NCBI GenBank assembly: GCA_963931865.1
Contig: OZ007510.1
Coordinates: 12,983,981-13,047,980, forward strand
Source: Axinella damicornis
Lineage: Eukaryota; Porifera; Demospongiae; Axinellida; Axinellidae
Length of the DNA: 64,000 nt
Direction of reading: 5' to 3'
Positions 32,203 to 45,144 of the stretch are shown one piece after another (positions within the stretch are counted from its first letter, which is position 1; each line of letters begins with the position of its first letter). A model generated the notes under the pieces. That model was not told the origin of the DNA, did no database searches, and was given only the letters and a program-made list of their open reading frames with translations. The translations under genes and the position numbers were made by a program.

Positions 32203-35200
32203 ATCCTGTATACCAGCAGAGAATGCTCCACCGCCATCATGTATACGTACCCAGTGCTGGAGCTGGGGGATGCGCTATAAGAAGTCTGGTAGGCACTACA
32301 GCTGCATGGGAAGAGTAAGTAGAGAAGGACAATGTGAAATGTTGGCCTGAATTAAAAATGTAATGCGAAACGCATTCAATATGCATAGGGAAAGGATAGC
32401 CACATGTCAACTCACACCGTCTCCAGGCAACGATGTTCCACTCCTACGTCTCCAGAGTAGAGAATGCTCAACCGCCATCCTGTATACCAGTAGAGAATGT
32501 TCCACCGCAATCCTGTATACCAGAAGACAATGCTCCACCGCCATCGTGTATACGTACCCAGTGCTGGAGCCGGGGGATGCGCTATAAGAAGTCTGGTAGG
32601 CACTACAGCTGCATGGGAAGAGTAAGTAGAGAAGGACAATGTGAAATGTTGGCCTGAATTAAAAATGGAATGCGAAACGCATTGAATATGCATAGGGAAA
32701 GGATAGCCACATGTCAACTCACACCGTCTCCAGGCAACGATGTTCCACTCCTACGTCTCCAGAGTAGAGAATGCTCAACCGCCATCCTGTATACCAGTAG
32801 AGAATGTTCCACCGCAATCCTGTATACCAGAAGACAATGCTCCACCGCCATCGTGTATACGTACCCAGTGCTGGAGCCGGGGGATGCGCTATAAGAAGTC
32901 TGGTAGGCACTACAGCTGCATGGGAAGAGTAAGTAGAGAAGGACAATGTGAAATGTTGGCCTGAATTAAAAATGGAATGCGAAACGCATTGAATATGCAT
33001 AGGGAAAGGATAGCCACATGTCAACTCACACCGTCTCCAGGCTACGATGTTCCACTCCTACGTCTCCGAGTAGAGAATGCTTCACCACCATCCTGTATAC
33101 CAGTAGAGAATGCTCCACCGCCATCCTGTATACCAGAAGAGTATGCTCCAGCGCCATCGTGTATACGTACCCAGTGCTGGAGCCGGGGGATGCGCTATAA
33201 GAAGTCTGGTAGGCACTACAGCTGCATGGGAAGAGTAAGTAGAGAAGGACAATGTGAAATGTTGGCCTGAATGAAAAATCGAATGCGAAACGCATTGAAT
33301 ATGCATAGGGAAAGGATAGCCACATGTCAACTCACACTGTCTCCAGGCTACGATGCACCACTCCTACGTCTCCGGAGTAGAGAATGCTCTACCGCCATCC
33401 TGTAAACCAGTAGAGAATGCTCCACCGCCATCCTGTATACCAGAAGAGAATGTTCCACCGCCATCGTGTATACGTACCCAGTGCTGGAGCCGGGGGATGC
33501 GCTATAAGAACTCTGGTAGGCACTACAGCTGCATGGGAAGAGTAAGTAGAGAAGGACAATGTGAAATGCTGGCCTGAATGAAAAATGGAATGCGAAACGC
33601 ATTGAATATGCATAGGGAAAGGATAGCCACATGTCAACTCACACTGTCTCCAGGCTACGATGTTCCACTCCTACGTCTCTGGAGTAGAGAATGCTCCACC
33701 GCCATCCTGTATACCAGTAGAGAATGCTCCACCGCCATCCTGTATACCATAAGAGAATTCTCCACCGCCATCGTGTATACGTACCCAGTGCTGGAGCCGG
33801 GGGATGCGCTATAAGAAGTCTGGTAGGCACTACAGCTGCATGGGAAGAGTAAGTAGAGAAGGACAATGTGAAATGTTGGCCTGAATTAAAAATGGAATGC
33901 GAAACGCATTGAATATGCATAGGGAAAGGATAGCCACATGTCAACTCACACCGTCTCCAGGCTACCATGTTCCACTCCTACGTCTCCGGAGTAGAGAATG
34001 CTTCACCACCATCCTGTATACCAGTAGAGAATGCTCCACCGCCATCCTGTATACCAGAAGAGAATGTTCCACCGCCATCGTGTATACGTACCCAGTGCTG
34101 GAGCCGGGGGATGCGCTATAAGAACTCTGGTAGGCACTACAGCTGCATGGGAAGAGTAAGTAGAGAAGGACAATGTGAAATTTTGGCCTGAATGAAAAAT
34201 GGAATGTGAAACGCATTGAATATGCATAGGGAAAGGATAGCCACATGTCAACTCACACTGTCTCCAGGCTACGACGTTCCACTCCTACGTCTCCGGAGTA
34301 GAGAATGCTCCACCGCCATCCTGTATACCAGTAGAGAATGCTCCACCGCCATCCTGTATACCAGAAGAGAATGCTCCACCGCCATCGTGTATACGTACCC
34401 AGTGCTGGAGCCGGGGGATGCGCTATAAGAAGTCTGGTAGGCACTACAGCTGCATGGGAAGAGTAAGTAGAGAAGGACAATGTGAAATGTTGGCCTGAAT
34501 TAAAAATGGAATGCGAAACACATTGAATATGCATAGGGAAAGGATAGCCACATGTCAACTCACACCGTCTCCAGGCTACGATGTTCCACTCCTACGTCTC
34601 CGGAGTAGAGAATGCTTCACCGCAATCCTGTATACCAGTAGAGAATGCTCCACTGCCATCCTGTATAACAGAAGAGAATGCTCCAGCGCCATCGTGTATA
34701 CGTACCAGTTGCTGGAGCCAGGGGATGCGCTATAAGAAGTCTGGTAGGCACTACAGCTGCATGGGAAGAGTAAGTAGAGAAGGACAATGTGAAATGTTGG
34801 CCTGAATTAAAAATGGAATGCGAAACGCATTGAATATGCATAGGGAAAGGATAGCCACATGTCAACTCACACCGTCTCCAGGCTACCATGTTCCACTCCT
34901 ACGTCTCCGGAGTAGAGAATGTTTCACCACCATCCTGTATACCAGTAGAGAATGCTCCACCGCCATCCTGTATACCAGAAGAGAATGTTCCACCGCCATC
35001 GTGTATACGTACCCAGTTCTGGAGCCGGGGGATGCGCTATAAGAACTCTGGTAGGCACTACAGCAGCATGGGAAGAGTAAGTAGAGAAGGACAATGTGAA
35101 ATGCTGGCCTGAATGAAAAATGGAATGTGAAACGCATTGAATATGCATAGGGAAAGGATAGCCACATGTCAACTCACACTGTCTCCAGGCTACGACTTTC

Positions 35201-38200
35201 CACTCCTACGTCTCCGGAGTAGAGAATGCTCCACCGCCATCCTGTATACCAGTAGAGAATGCTCCACCGCCATCCTGTATACCAGAAGAGAATTCTCCAC
35301 CGCCATCGTGTATACGTACCCAGTGCTGGAGCCGGGGGATGCGCTATAAGAAGTCTGGTAGGCACTACAGCTGCATGGGAAGAGTAAGTAAAGAAGGACA
35401 ATGTGAAATGTTGGCGTGAATGAAAAATCGAATGCGAAACGCATTGAATATGCATAGGGAAAGGATAGTCACATGTCATCTCACACTGTCTCCAGGCTAC
35501 GATGTACCACTCCTACGTCTCCGGAGTAGAGAATGCTGTACCGCCATCCTGTATACCAGTAGAGAATGCTCCACCGCCATCCTGTATACCAGAAGAGAAT
35601 GTTCCACCGCCATCGTGTATACGTACCCAGTGTTGGAGCCGGGGGATGCGCTATAAGAACTCTGGTAGGCACTACAGCTGCATGGGAAGAGTAAGTAGAG
35701 AAGGACAATGTGAAATGTTGGCCTGAATTAAAAATGGAATGCGAAACACATTGAATATGCATAGGGAAAGGATAGCCACATGTCAACTCACACCGTCTCC
35801 AGGCTACGATGTTCCACTCCTACGTCTACGGAGTAGAGAATGCTTCACCGCCATCCTGTATACCAGTAGAGAATGCTCCACTGCCATCCTGTATACCAGA
35901 AGAGAATGCTCCAGCGCCATCGTGTATACGTACCCAGTGATGGAGCCAGGGGATGCGCTATAAGAAGTCTGGTAGGCACTACAGCTGCATGGGAAGAGTA
36001 AGTAGAGAAGGACAATGTGAAATGTTGGCCTGAATGAAAAATCGAATGCGAAACGCATTGAATATGCATAGGGAAAGGATAGCCACATGTCAACTCACAC
36101 TGTCTGCAGGCTACGATGCACCACTCCTACGTCTCCGGAGTAGAGAATGCTCTACCGCCATCCTGTAAACCAGTAGAGAATGCTCCACCGCCATCCTGTA
36201 TACCAGAAGAGAATGTTCCACCGCCATCGTGTATACGTACCCAGTGCTGGAGCCGGGGGATGCGCTATAAGAACTCTGGTAGGCACTACAGCAGAATAGG
36301 AAGAGTAAGTAGAGAAGGACAATGTGAAATGCTGGCCTGAATGAAAAATGGAATGCGAAACGCATTGAATATGCATAGGGAAAGGATAGCCACATGTCAA
36401 CTCACACTGTCTCGAGGCTACGACGTTCCACTCCTACGTCTCCGGAGTAAAGAATGCTCCACCGCCATCCTGTATACCAGTAGAGAATGCTCCACCGCCA
36501 TCCTGTATACCAGAAGAGAATTCTCCACCGCCATCGTGTATACGTACCCAGTGCTGGAGCCGGGGGATGCGCTATAAGAAGTCTGGTAGGCACTACAGCT
36601 GCATGGGAAGAGTAAGTAGAAAAGAACAATGTGAAATGTTGGCCTGAATTAAAAATGGAATGCGAAACGCATTGAATATGCATAGGGAAAGGATAGCCAC
36701 ATGTCAACTCACACCGTCTCCAGGCTACGATGTTCCACTCCTACGTCTCCGGAGTAGAGAATGCTTCACCGCCATCCTGTATACCAGTAGAGAATGCTCC
36801 ACTGCCATCCTGTATACCAGAAGAGAATGCTCCAGAGCAATCATGTATACGTACCCAGTGCTGGAGCCGGGGGATGCGCTATAAGAAGTCTGGTAGGCAC
36901 TACAGCTGCATGGGAAGAGTAAGTAGAGAAGGACAATGTGAAATGTTGGCCTGAATGAAAAATCGAATGCGAAACGCATTGAATATGCATAGGGAAAGGA
37001 TAGCCACATGTCAACTCACACTGTCTCCAGGCTACGATGTACCACTCCTACGTCTCCGGAGTAGAGAATGCTCTACCGCCATCCTGTATACCAGTAGAGA
37101 TTGCTCCACCGCCATCCTGTATACCAGAAAAGAATGTTCCACCGCCATCGTGTATACGTACCCAGTGCTGGAGCCGGGGGATGTGCTATAAGAACTCTTG
37201 TAGGCACTACAGCTGCATGGGAAGAGTAAGTAGAGAAGGACAATGTGAAATGCTGGCCTGAATGAAAAATGGAATGTGAAACGCATTGAATATGCATAGG
37301 GAAAGGATAGCCACATGTCAACTCACACTGTCTCCAGGCTACGACGTTCCACTCCTACTTCTCCGGAGTAGAGAATGCTCCACCGCCATCCTGTATAGCA
37401 ATAGAGAATGCTCCACCGCCATCCTGTATACCAGGAGAGAATTCTCCACCGCCATCGTGTATTCGTACCCAGTGCTGGAGCCGGGGGATGCGCTATAAGA
37501 AGTCTGGTAGACACTACAGCTGCATGGGAAGAGTAAGCAGAGAAGGACAATGTGAAATGTTGGCCTGAATTAAAAATGGAATGCGAAACGCATTGAATAT
37601 GTATAGGGAAAGGATAGTTACATGTCAACTCGCACCGTCTCCAGGCTACGATGTTCCACTCCTACGTCTCCGGAGTAGAGAATTCTTCACCGCCATCCTG
37701 TATACCAGTAGAGAATGCTCCACTGCCATCCTGTATACCAGAAGAGAATGCTCCACCGCCATCGTGTATACGTACCCAGTGCTGGAGCCGGGGGATGCGC
37801 TATAAGAAGTCTGGTAGGCACTACAGCTGCATGGGAAGAGTAAGTAGAGAAGGACAATGTGAAATGTTGGCCTGAATGAAAAATCGAATGCGAAACGCAT
37901 TGAATATGCATAGGGAAAGGATAGCCACATGTCAACTCACACTGTCTCCAGGCTACGATGTACCACTCCTACGTCTCCGGAGTAGAGAATGCTCTACCGC
38001 CATCCTGTATACCAGAAGAGAATGTTCCACCGCCATCGTGTATACGTACCCAGTTCTGGAGCCGGGGGATGCGCTATAAGAACTCTGGTAGGCACTACAG
38101 CAGCATGGGAAGAGTAAGTAGAGAAGGACAATGTGAAATGCTGGCCTGAATGAAAAATGGAATGTGAAACGCATTGAATATGCATAGGGAAAGGATAGCC

Positions 38201-41200
38201 ACATGTCAACTCACACTGTCTCCAGGCTACGACGTTCCACTCCTACGTCTCCGGAGTAGAGATTGCTCCACCGCCATCCTGTATACCAGTAGAGAATGCT
38301 CCACCGCCATCCTGTATACCAGAAGAGAATTCTCCACCGCCATCGTGTATACGTACCCAGTGCTGGAGCCGGGGGATGCGCTATAAGAAGTCTGGTAGGC
38401 ACTACAGCTGCATGGGAAGAGTAAGTAGAGAAGGACAATGTGAAATGTTGGCCTGAATTAAAAATGGAATGCGAAACGCATTCAATATGCATAGGGAAAG
38501 GATAGCCACATGTCAACTCACACCGTCTCCAGGCTACGATGTTCCACTCCTACGTCTCCAGAGTAGAGAATGCTCAACCGCCATCCTGTATACCAGTAGA
38601 GAATGTTCCACCGCAATCCTGTATACCAGAAGACAATGCTCCACCGCCATCGTGTATACGTACCCAGTGCTGGAGCCGGGGGATGCGCTATAAGAAGTCT
38701 GGTAGGCCCTACCGCTGCATGGGAAGAGTAAGTAGAGAAGGACAATGCGAAATGTTGGCCTGAATTAAAAATCGAATGCGAAACGCATTGAATATGCATA
38801 GGGAAAGGATAGCCGCATGTCAACTCACACTGTCTCCAGGTTACGATGTTCCACTCCTACGTCTCCGGAGTAGAGAATGCTCCACCGCCATTCTGTATAC
38901 CAGAAGAGAATGTTCCACCGCCATCGTGTATACGTACCCAGTGCTGGAGCCGGGTGATGCGCTATAAGAACTCTGGTAGGCACTACAGCTGCATGGGAAG
39001 AGTAAGTAGAGAAGGACAATGTGAAATGTTGGCCTGAATGAAAAATGGAATGTGAAACGCATTGAATATGCATAGGGAAAGGATAGCCACATGTCAACTC
39101 ACACCGTCTCCAGGCTACGATGTTCCACTCCTACGTCTCCGGAGTAGAGAATGCTTCACCGCCATCCTGTATACCAGTAGAGAATGCTCCACTGCCATCC
39201 TGTATACCAGAAGAGAATGCTCCAGCGCCATCGTGTATACGTACCCAGTGCTGGAGCCGGGGGATGCGTTATAAGAAGTCTGCTAGGCACTACAGATGCA
39301 TGGGAAGAGTAAGTAGAGAAGGACAATGTGAAATGTTGGCCTGAATTAAAAATCGAATGCGAAAGGCATTGAATATGCATAGGGAAAGAATAGCCGCATG
39401 TCAACTCACACTGTCTCCAGGTTACGATGTTGCACTCCTACGTCTCCGGAGTAGAGAATGCTCCTCCGCCATTCTGTATACCAGTAGAGAATGCTCCACC
39501 GCCATCCTGTATACTAGAAGAGAATGCTCCACCGCCATCGTGTATACGTACCCAGTGCTGGAGCTGGGGGATGCTCTGTAAGAAGTCTGGTAGGCACTAC
39601 AACTGCATGGGAAGAGTACGTAGAGAAGCACAATGTGAAATGTTGGCCTGAATGAAAAATCGAATGAGAAACGCATTGAATATGCATAGGGAATGTATAG
39701 CCACATGTCAACTCACACTGTCTCCAGGCTACGATGTACCACTCCTACGTCTCCGGAGTAGAGAATGCTCCACCGCCATCCTGTATACCAGTAGAGAATG
39801 CTCCACCGCCATCCTGTATACCAGAAGAGAATGTTCCACCGCCGTCGTGTATACGTACCCAGTGCTGGAGCCGGGTGATGCGCTATAAGAACTCTGGTAG
39901 GCACTACAACTGCATGGGAAGAGTAAGTAGAGAAGAACAATGTGAAATGTTGGCCTGAATGAAAAATCGAATGAGAAACGCATTGAATATGCATAGGGAA
40001 TGGATAGCCACATGTCAACTCACACTGTCTCCAGGCTACGATGTACCACTCCTACGTCTCCGGAGTAGAGAATGCTCCACCGCCATCCTGTATACCAGTA
40101 GAGAATGCTCCACCGCCATCCTGTATACCAGAAGAGAATGTTCCTCCGCCATCGTGTATACGTACCCAGTGCTGGAGCCGGGCGATGCGCTATAAGAACT
40201 CTGGTAGGCACTACAGCTGCATGGGAAGAGTAAGTAGAGAAGGTCAATGTGAAATGTTGGCCTGAATTGAAAATCGAATGCGAAATGCATTGAATATGCA
40301 TAAGGAAAGGATAGCCACATGTCAACTCACACCGTCTCCAGGCTACGATGTTCCACTCCTACGTCTCCGGAGTAGAGAATGCTTCACCGCCATCCTGTAT
40401 ACCAGTAGAGAATGCTCCACTGCCATCCTGTATACCAGAAGAGAATGCTCCAGCGCCATCATGTATACGTACCCAGTGCTGGAGCCGGGGGATGCGCTAT
40501 AAGAAGTCTGGTAGGCACTACAGATGCATGGGAAGAGTAAGTAGAGGACAATGTGAAATGTTGGCCTGAATTAAAAATCGAATGAGAAAGGCATTGAATA
40601 TGCATAGGGAAAGGATAGCCACATGTCAACTCACACTGTCTCCAGGTTACGATGTTCCACTCCTACGTCTCCGGAGTAGAGAATGCTCCACCGCCATCCT
40701 GTATACCAGAAGAGAATGCTCCACCGCCATCGTGTATACGTACCCAGTGCTGGAGCCGGGGGATGCGCTATAAGAAGTCTGGTAGGCACTACAGCTGCAT
40801 GGGAAGAGTAAGTAGAGAAGGACAATGTGAAATGTTGGCCTGAATTAAAAATCGAATGCGAAAGGCATTGAATATGCATAGGGAAAGGATAGCCACATGT
40901 CAACTCACACTGTCTCCAGGTTACGATGTTCCACTCCTACGTCTCCGGAGTAGAGAATTCTTCACCGCCATCCTGTATACCAGTAGAGAATGCTCCACCG
41001 CCATCCTGCATACCAGAAGAGAATGCTCCACCGCCATCGTGTATACGTACCCAGTGCTGGAGCCGGGGGATGCGCTATAAGAAGTCTGGTAGGCACTACA
41101 GCTGCATGGGAAGAGTAAGTAGAGAAGGACAATGTGAAATGTTGGCCTGAATTAAAAATGGAATGCGAAACGCATTGAATATGCATAGGGAAAGGATACC

Positions 41201-44200
41201 CACATGTCAACTCCCACCGTCTGCAGGCTACGATGTTCCACTCCTACGTCTCCGGAGTAGAGAATGCTCCACCGCCATCCTGTATACCAGAAGAGAATGC
41301 TCCACCGCCATCGTGTATACGTACCCAGTGCTGGAGCCGGGGGATGCGCTATAAGAAGTCTGGTAGGCACTACAGCTGCATGGGAAGAGTAAGTAGAGAA
41401 GGACAATGTGAAATGTTGGCCTGAATGAAAAATCGAATGCGAAAGGCATTGAATATGCATAGGGAAAGGATAGCCACATGTCAACTCACACTGTCTCCAG
41501 GTTACGATGTTCCACTCCTACGTCTCCGGAGTAGAGAATTCTTCACCGCCATCCTGTATACCAGTAGAGAATGCTCCACCGCCATCCTGCATACCAGAAG
41601 AGAATGCTCCACCGCCATCGTGTATACGAACCCAGTGCTGGAGCCAGGGGATGCTCTATAAGAAGTCTGGTAGGCACTACAGCTGCATGGGAAGAGTAAG
41701 TAGAGAAGGACAATGTGAAATGTTGGCCTGAATTGAAAATCGAATGCGAAACGCATTGAATATGCATAGGGAAAGGATAGCCCCATGTCAACTCACACTG
41801 TCTCCAGGCTACGACGTTCCACTCCTACGCCTCCGGAGTAGAGAATGCTCCACTGCCATCCTGTATACCAGTAGAGAATGCTCAACCGCAATCCTGTATA
41901 CCAGAAGAGAATGCTCCACCGCCATCGTGTATACGTACCCAGTGCTGGAGCCGGGGGATGCGCTATAAGAAGTCTGGTAGGCACTACAGCTGCATGGGAA
42001 GAGTAAGTAGAGAAGGACAATGTGAAATGTTGGCCTGAATTGAAAATCGAATGCGAAACGCATTGAATATGCATAGGGAAAGGATAGCCACATGTCAACT
42101 CACACCGTCTCCAGGCTACGATGTTCCACTCCTACGTCTCCGGAGTAGAGAATGCTTCACCGCCATTCTGTATACCAGTAGAGAATGCTCCACTGCCATC
42201 CTGTATACCAGAAGAGAATGCTCCAGCGCCATCATGTATACGTACCCAGTGCTGGAGCCGGGGGATGCGCTATAAGAAGTCTGGTAGGCACTACAGCTGC
42301 ATGGGAAGAGTAAGTAGAGAAGGACAATGTGAAATGTTGGCCTGAATTAAAAATCGAATGCGAAAGGCATTGAATATGCATAGGGAAAGGATAGCCACAT
42401 GTCAACTCACACTGTCTCCAGGTTACGATGTTCCACTCCTACGTCTCCGGAGTAGAGAATGCTCCACCGCTATCCTGTGTACCAGTAGAGAATGCTCCAC
42501 CGCCATCCTGTATACCAGAAGAGAATGCTCCACCGCCATCCTGTATACGTACCCAGTGCTGGAGCTGGGGGATGCGCTATAAGAAGTCTGGTAGGCACTA
42601 CAGCTGCATGGGAAGAATAAGTAGAGAAGGACAATGTGAAATGTTGGCCTGAATTAAAAATGGAATGCGAAACGCATTGAATATGCATAGGGAAAGGATA
42701 GCCACATGTCAACTCACATCGTCTCCAGGCTACGATGTTCCACTCCTACGTGTCCGGAGTAGAGAATGCTCAACCGCCATCCTGTATACCAGTAGAGAAT
42801 GCTCCACCGCCATCCTGTATACCAGAAGAGAATGCTCCAACGCCATCGTGTATACGTACCCAGTGCTGGAGCCGGGGGATGCTCTATAAGAAGTCTGGTA
42901 GGCACTACAGCTGCATGGAAAGAGTAAGTAGAGCAGGACAATGCGAAATGTTGGCCTGAATTAAAAATCGAATGCGAAACGCATTGAATATGCATAGGGA
43001 AAGGATAGCCACATGTACACTCACACTCTCTCCAGGTTACGATGTTCCACTCCTACGTCTCCGGAGTAGAGAATGCTCCACCGCCATCCTGTATACCAGT
43101 AGAGAATGCTCCACCGCCATCCTGTATACCAGAAGAGAATGCTCCACCGCCATCGTGTATACGTACCCAGCGCTGGAGCCAGGGGATGCTCTATACGAAG
43201 TCTGGTAGGCACTACAGCTGCATGGGAAGAGTAAGCAGAGAAGAGCAATGTGAAATGTTGGCCTGAATTAAAAATGGAATGCGAAACGCATTGAATATGC
43301 ATAGGGAAAGGATAGCCCCATGTCAACTCACACTGTCTCCAGGCTACGACCTTCCACTCCTACGCCTCCGGAGTAGAGAATGCTCCACTGCCATCCTGTA
43401 TACAAGTAGAGAATGCTCCACCGCCATCCTGTATACCAGAAGAGAATGCTCCACCGCCATCGTGTATACGTACCCAGTGCTGGAGCCGGGGGATGCGCTA
43501 TAAGAAGTCTGGTAGGCACTACAGCTGCATGGGAAGAGTAAGTAGAGAAGGACAATGTGAAATGTTGGCCTGAATGAAAAATCGAATGCGAAACGCATTG
43601 AATATGCATAGGGAAAGGATAGCCACATGTCAACTCACACTGTCTCCAGGCTACGATGTACCACTCCTACGTCTCCGGAGTAGAGAGTGCTCCACCGCCA
43701 TTCTGTATACCAGTAGAGAATGCTCCACCGCCATCCTGTATACCAGAAGAGAACGCTCCACCGCCATCGTGTATACGTACCCAGTGCTGGAGCCAGGGGA
43801 TGCTCTATAAGAAGTCTAGTAGGCACTACAGCTGCATGGGAAGAGTAAGTAGAGAAGGACAATGTGAAATGTTGGCCTGAATTAAAAATGGAATGCGAAA
43901 GGCATTGAATATGCATAGGGAAAGGATAGCCACATGTCAACTCACACTGTCTCCAGGGTACGATGTTCCACTCCTACGTCTCCGGAGTAGAGAATGCTCC
44001 ACCGCCATCCTGTATACCAGTAGAGAATGCTCCACCGCCATCCTGTATACCAGAAGAGAATGCTCCACCGCCATCGTGTATACGTACACAATGCTGGTGC
44101 CAGGGGATGCTCTATAAGAAGTCTGGTAGGTACTACAGCTGCATGGGAAGAGTAAGTAGAGAAGGACAATGTGAAATGTTGGCCTGAATTAAAAATGGAA

Positions 44201-45144
44201 TGCGAAACGCATTGAATATGCATAGGGAAAGGATAGCCACATGTCAACTCACACTGTCTCCAGGCTACGATGTTCCACTCCTACGTCTCCGGAGTAGAGA
44301 ATGCTCCATCGCCATCCTGTATACCAGTAGAGAATGCTCCACCGCCATCCTGTATACCAGAAGAGAATGCTCCAACGCCATCGTGTATACGTACCCAGTG
44401 CTGGAGCCGGGGGATGCGCTATAGGAAGTCTGGTAGGCACTACAGCTGCATGGGAAGAGTAAGTAGAGAAGGACAATTGGCCTGAATGAAAAATCGAATG
44501 CGAAACGCATTGAATATGCATAGGGAAAGGATAGCCACATATCAACTCACACTGTCTCCAGGTTACGATGTTCCACTGCTACGTCTCCGGAGTAGAGAAT
44601 GCTCCACCGCCATCCTGTATACCAGTAGAGAATGCTCCACCGCCATCCTGTATACCAGAAGAGAATACTCCACCACCATCCTGTATACGAACCCAGTGCT
44701 GGAGCCGGGGGATGTGCTATAAGAAGTCTGGTAGGCACTACAGCTGCATGGGAAAAGGAAGTAGAGAAGGACAATGTGAAATGTTGGCCTGAATTAAAAA
44801 TGGAATGCAAAACGCATTGAATATGCATAGGGAAAGGATAGCCACATGTCAACTCACACTGTGTCCAGGCTACGATGTTCCACTCCTACGTCTCCGGAGT
44901 AGAGAATGCTCCACCGCCATCCTGTATACCAGTAGAGAATGCTCCACCGCCATCCTGTATACCAGAAGAGAATGCTCCACCGCCATCATGTATACGTACC
45001 CAGTGCTGGAGCCGGGGGATGCGCTATAAGAAGTCTGGTAGGCACTACAGCTGCATGGGAAGAGTAAGTAGAGAATGACAATGTGAAATGTTGGCCTGAA
45101 TTAAAAATGGAATGCGAAACGCATTGAATATGCATAGGGAAAGG
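32203..45144 (+). repeat. 307-base tandem array, part 1 (partial unit plus 42 units)
   Basis: The unit is 307 bases, with 274-base variants that lack one 33-base sub-repeat (for example near 37958, 38846, 40652 and 41233). Rarer lengths are 298 (intron deletion near 44470), 304 (near 40545) and 306. Each unit contains three 33-base sub-repeats of AGAGAATGCTCCACCGCCAT. Neighbouring units sometimes alternate in sequence type (for example TTCACCGCCATCC versus CTCCACCGCCATCC), indicating higher-order expansion. The array begins abruptly inside a unit at about 32203. Confidence 0.95.
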
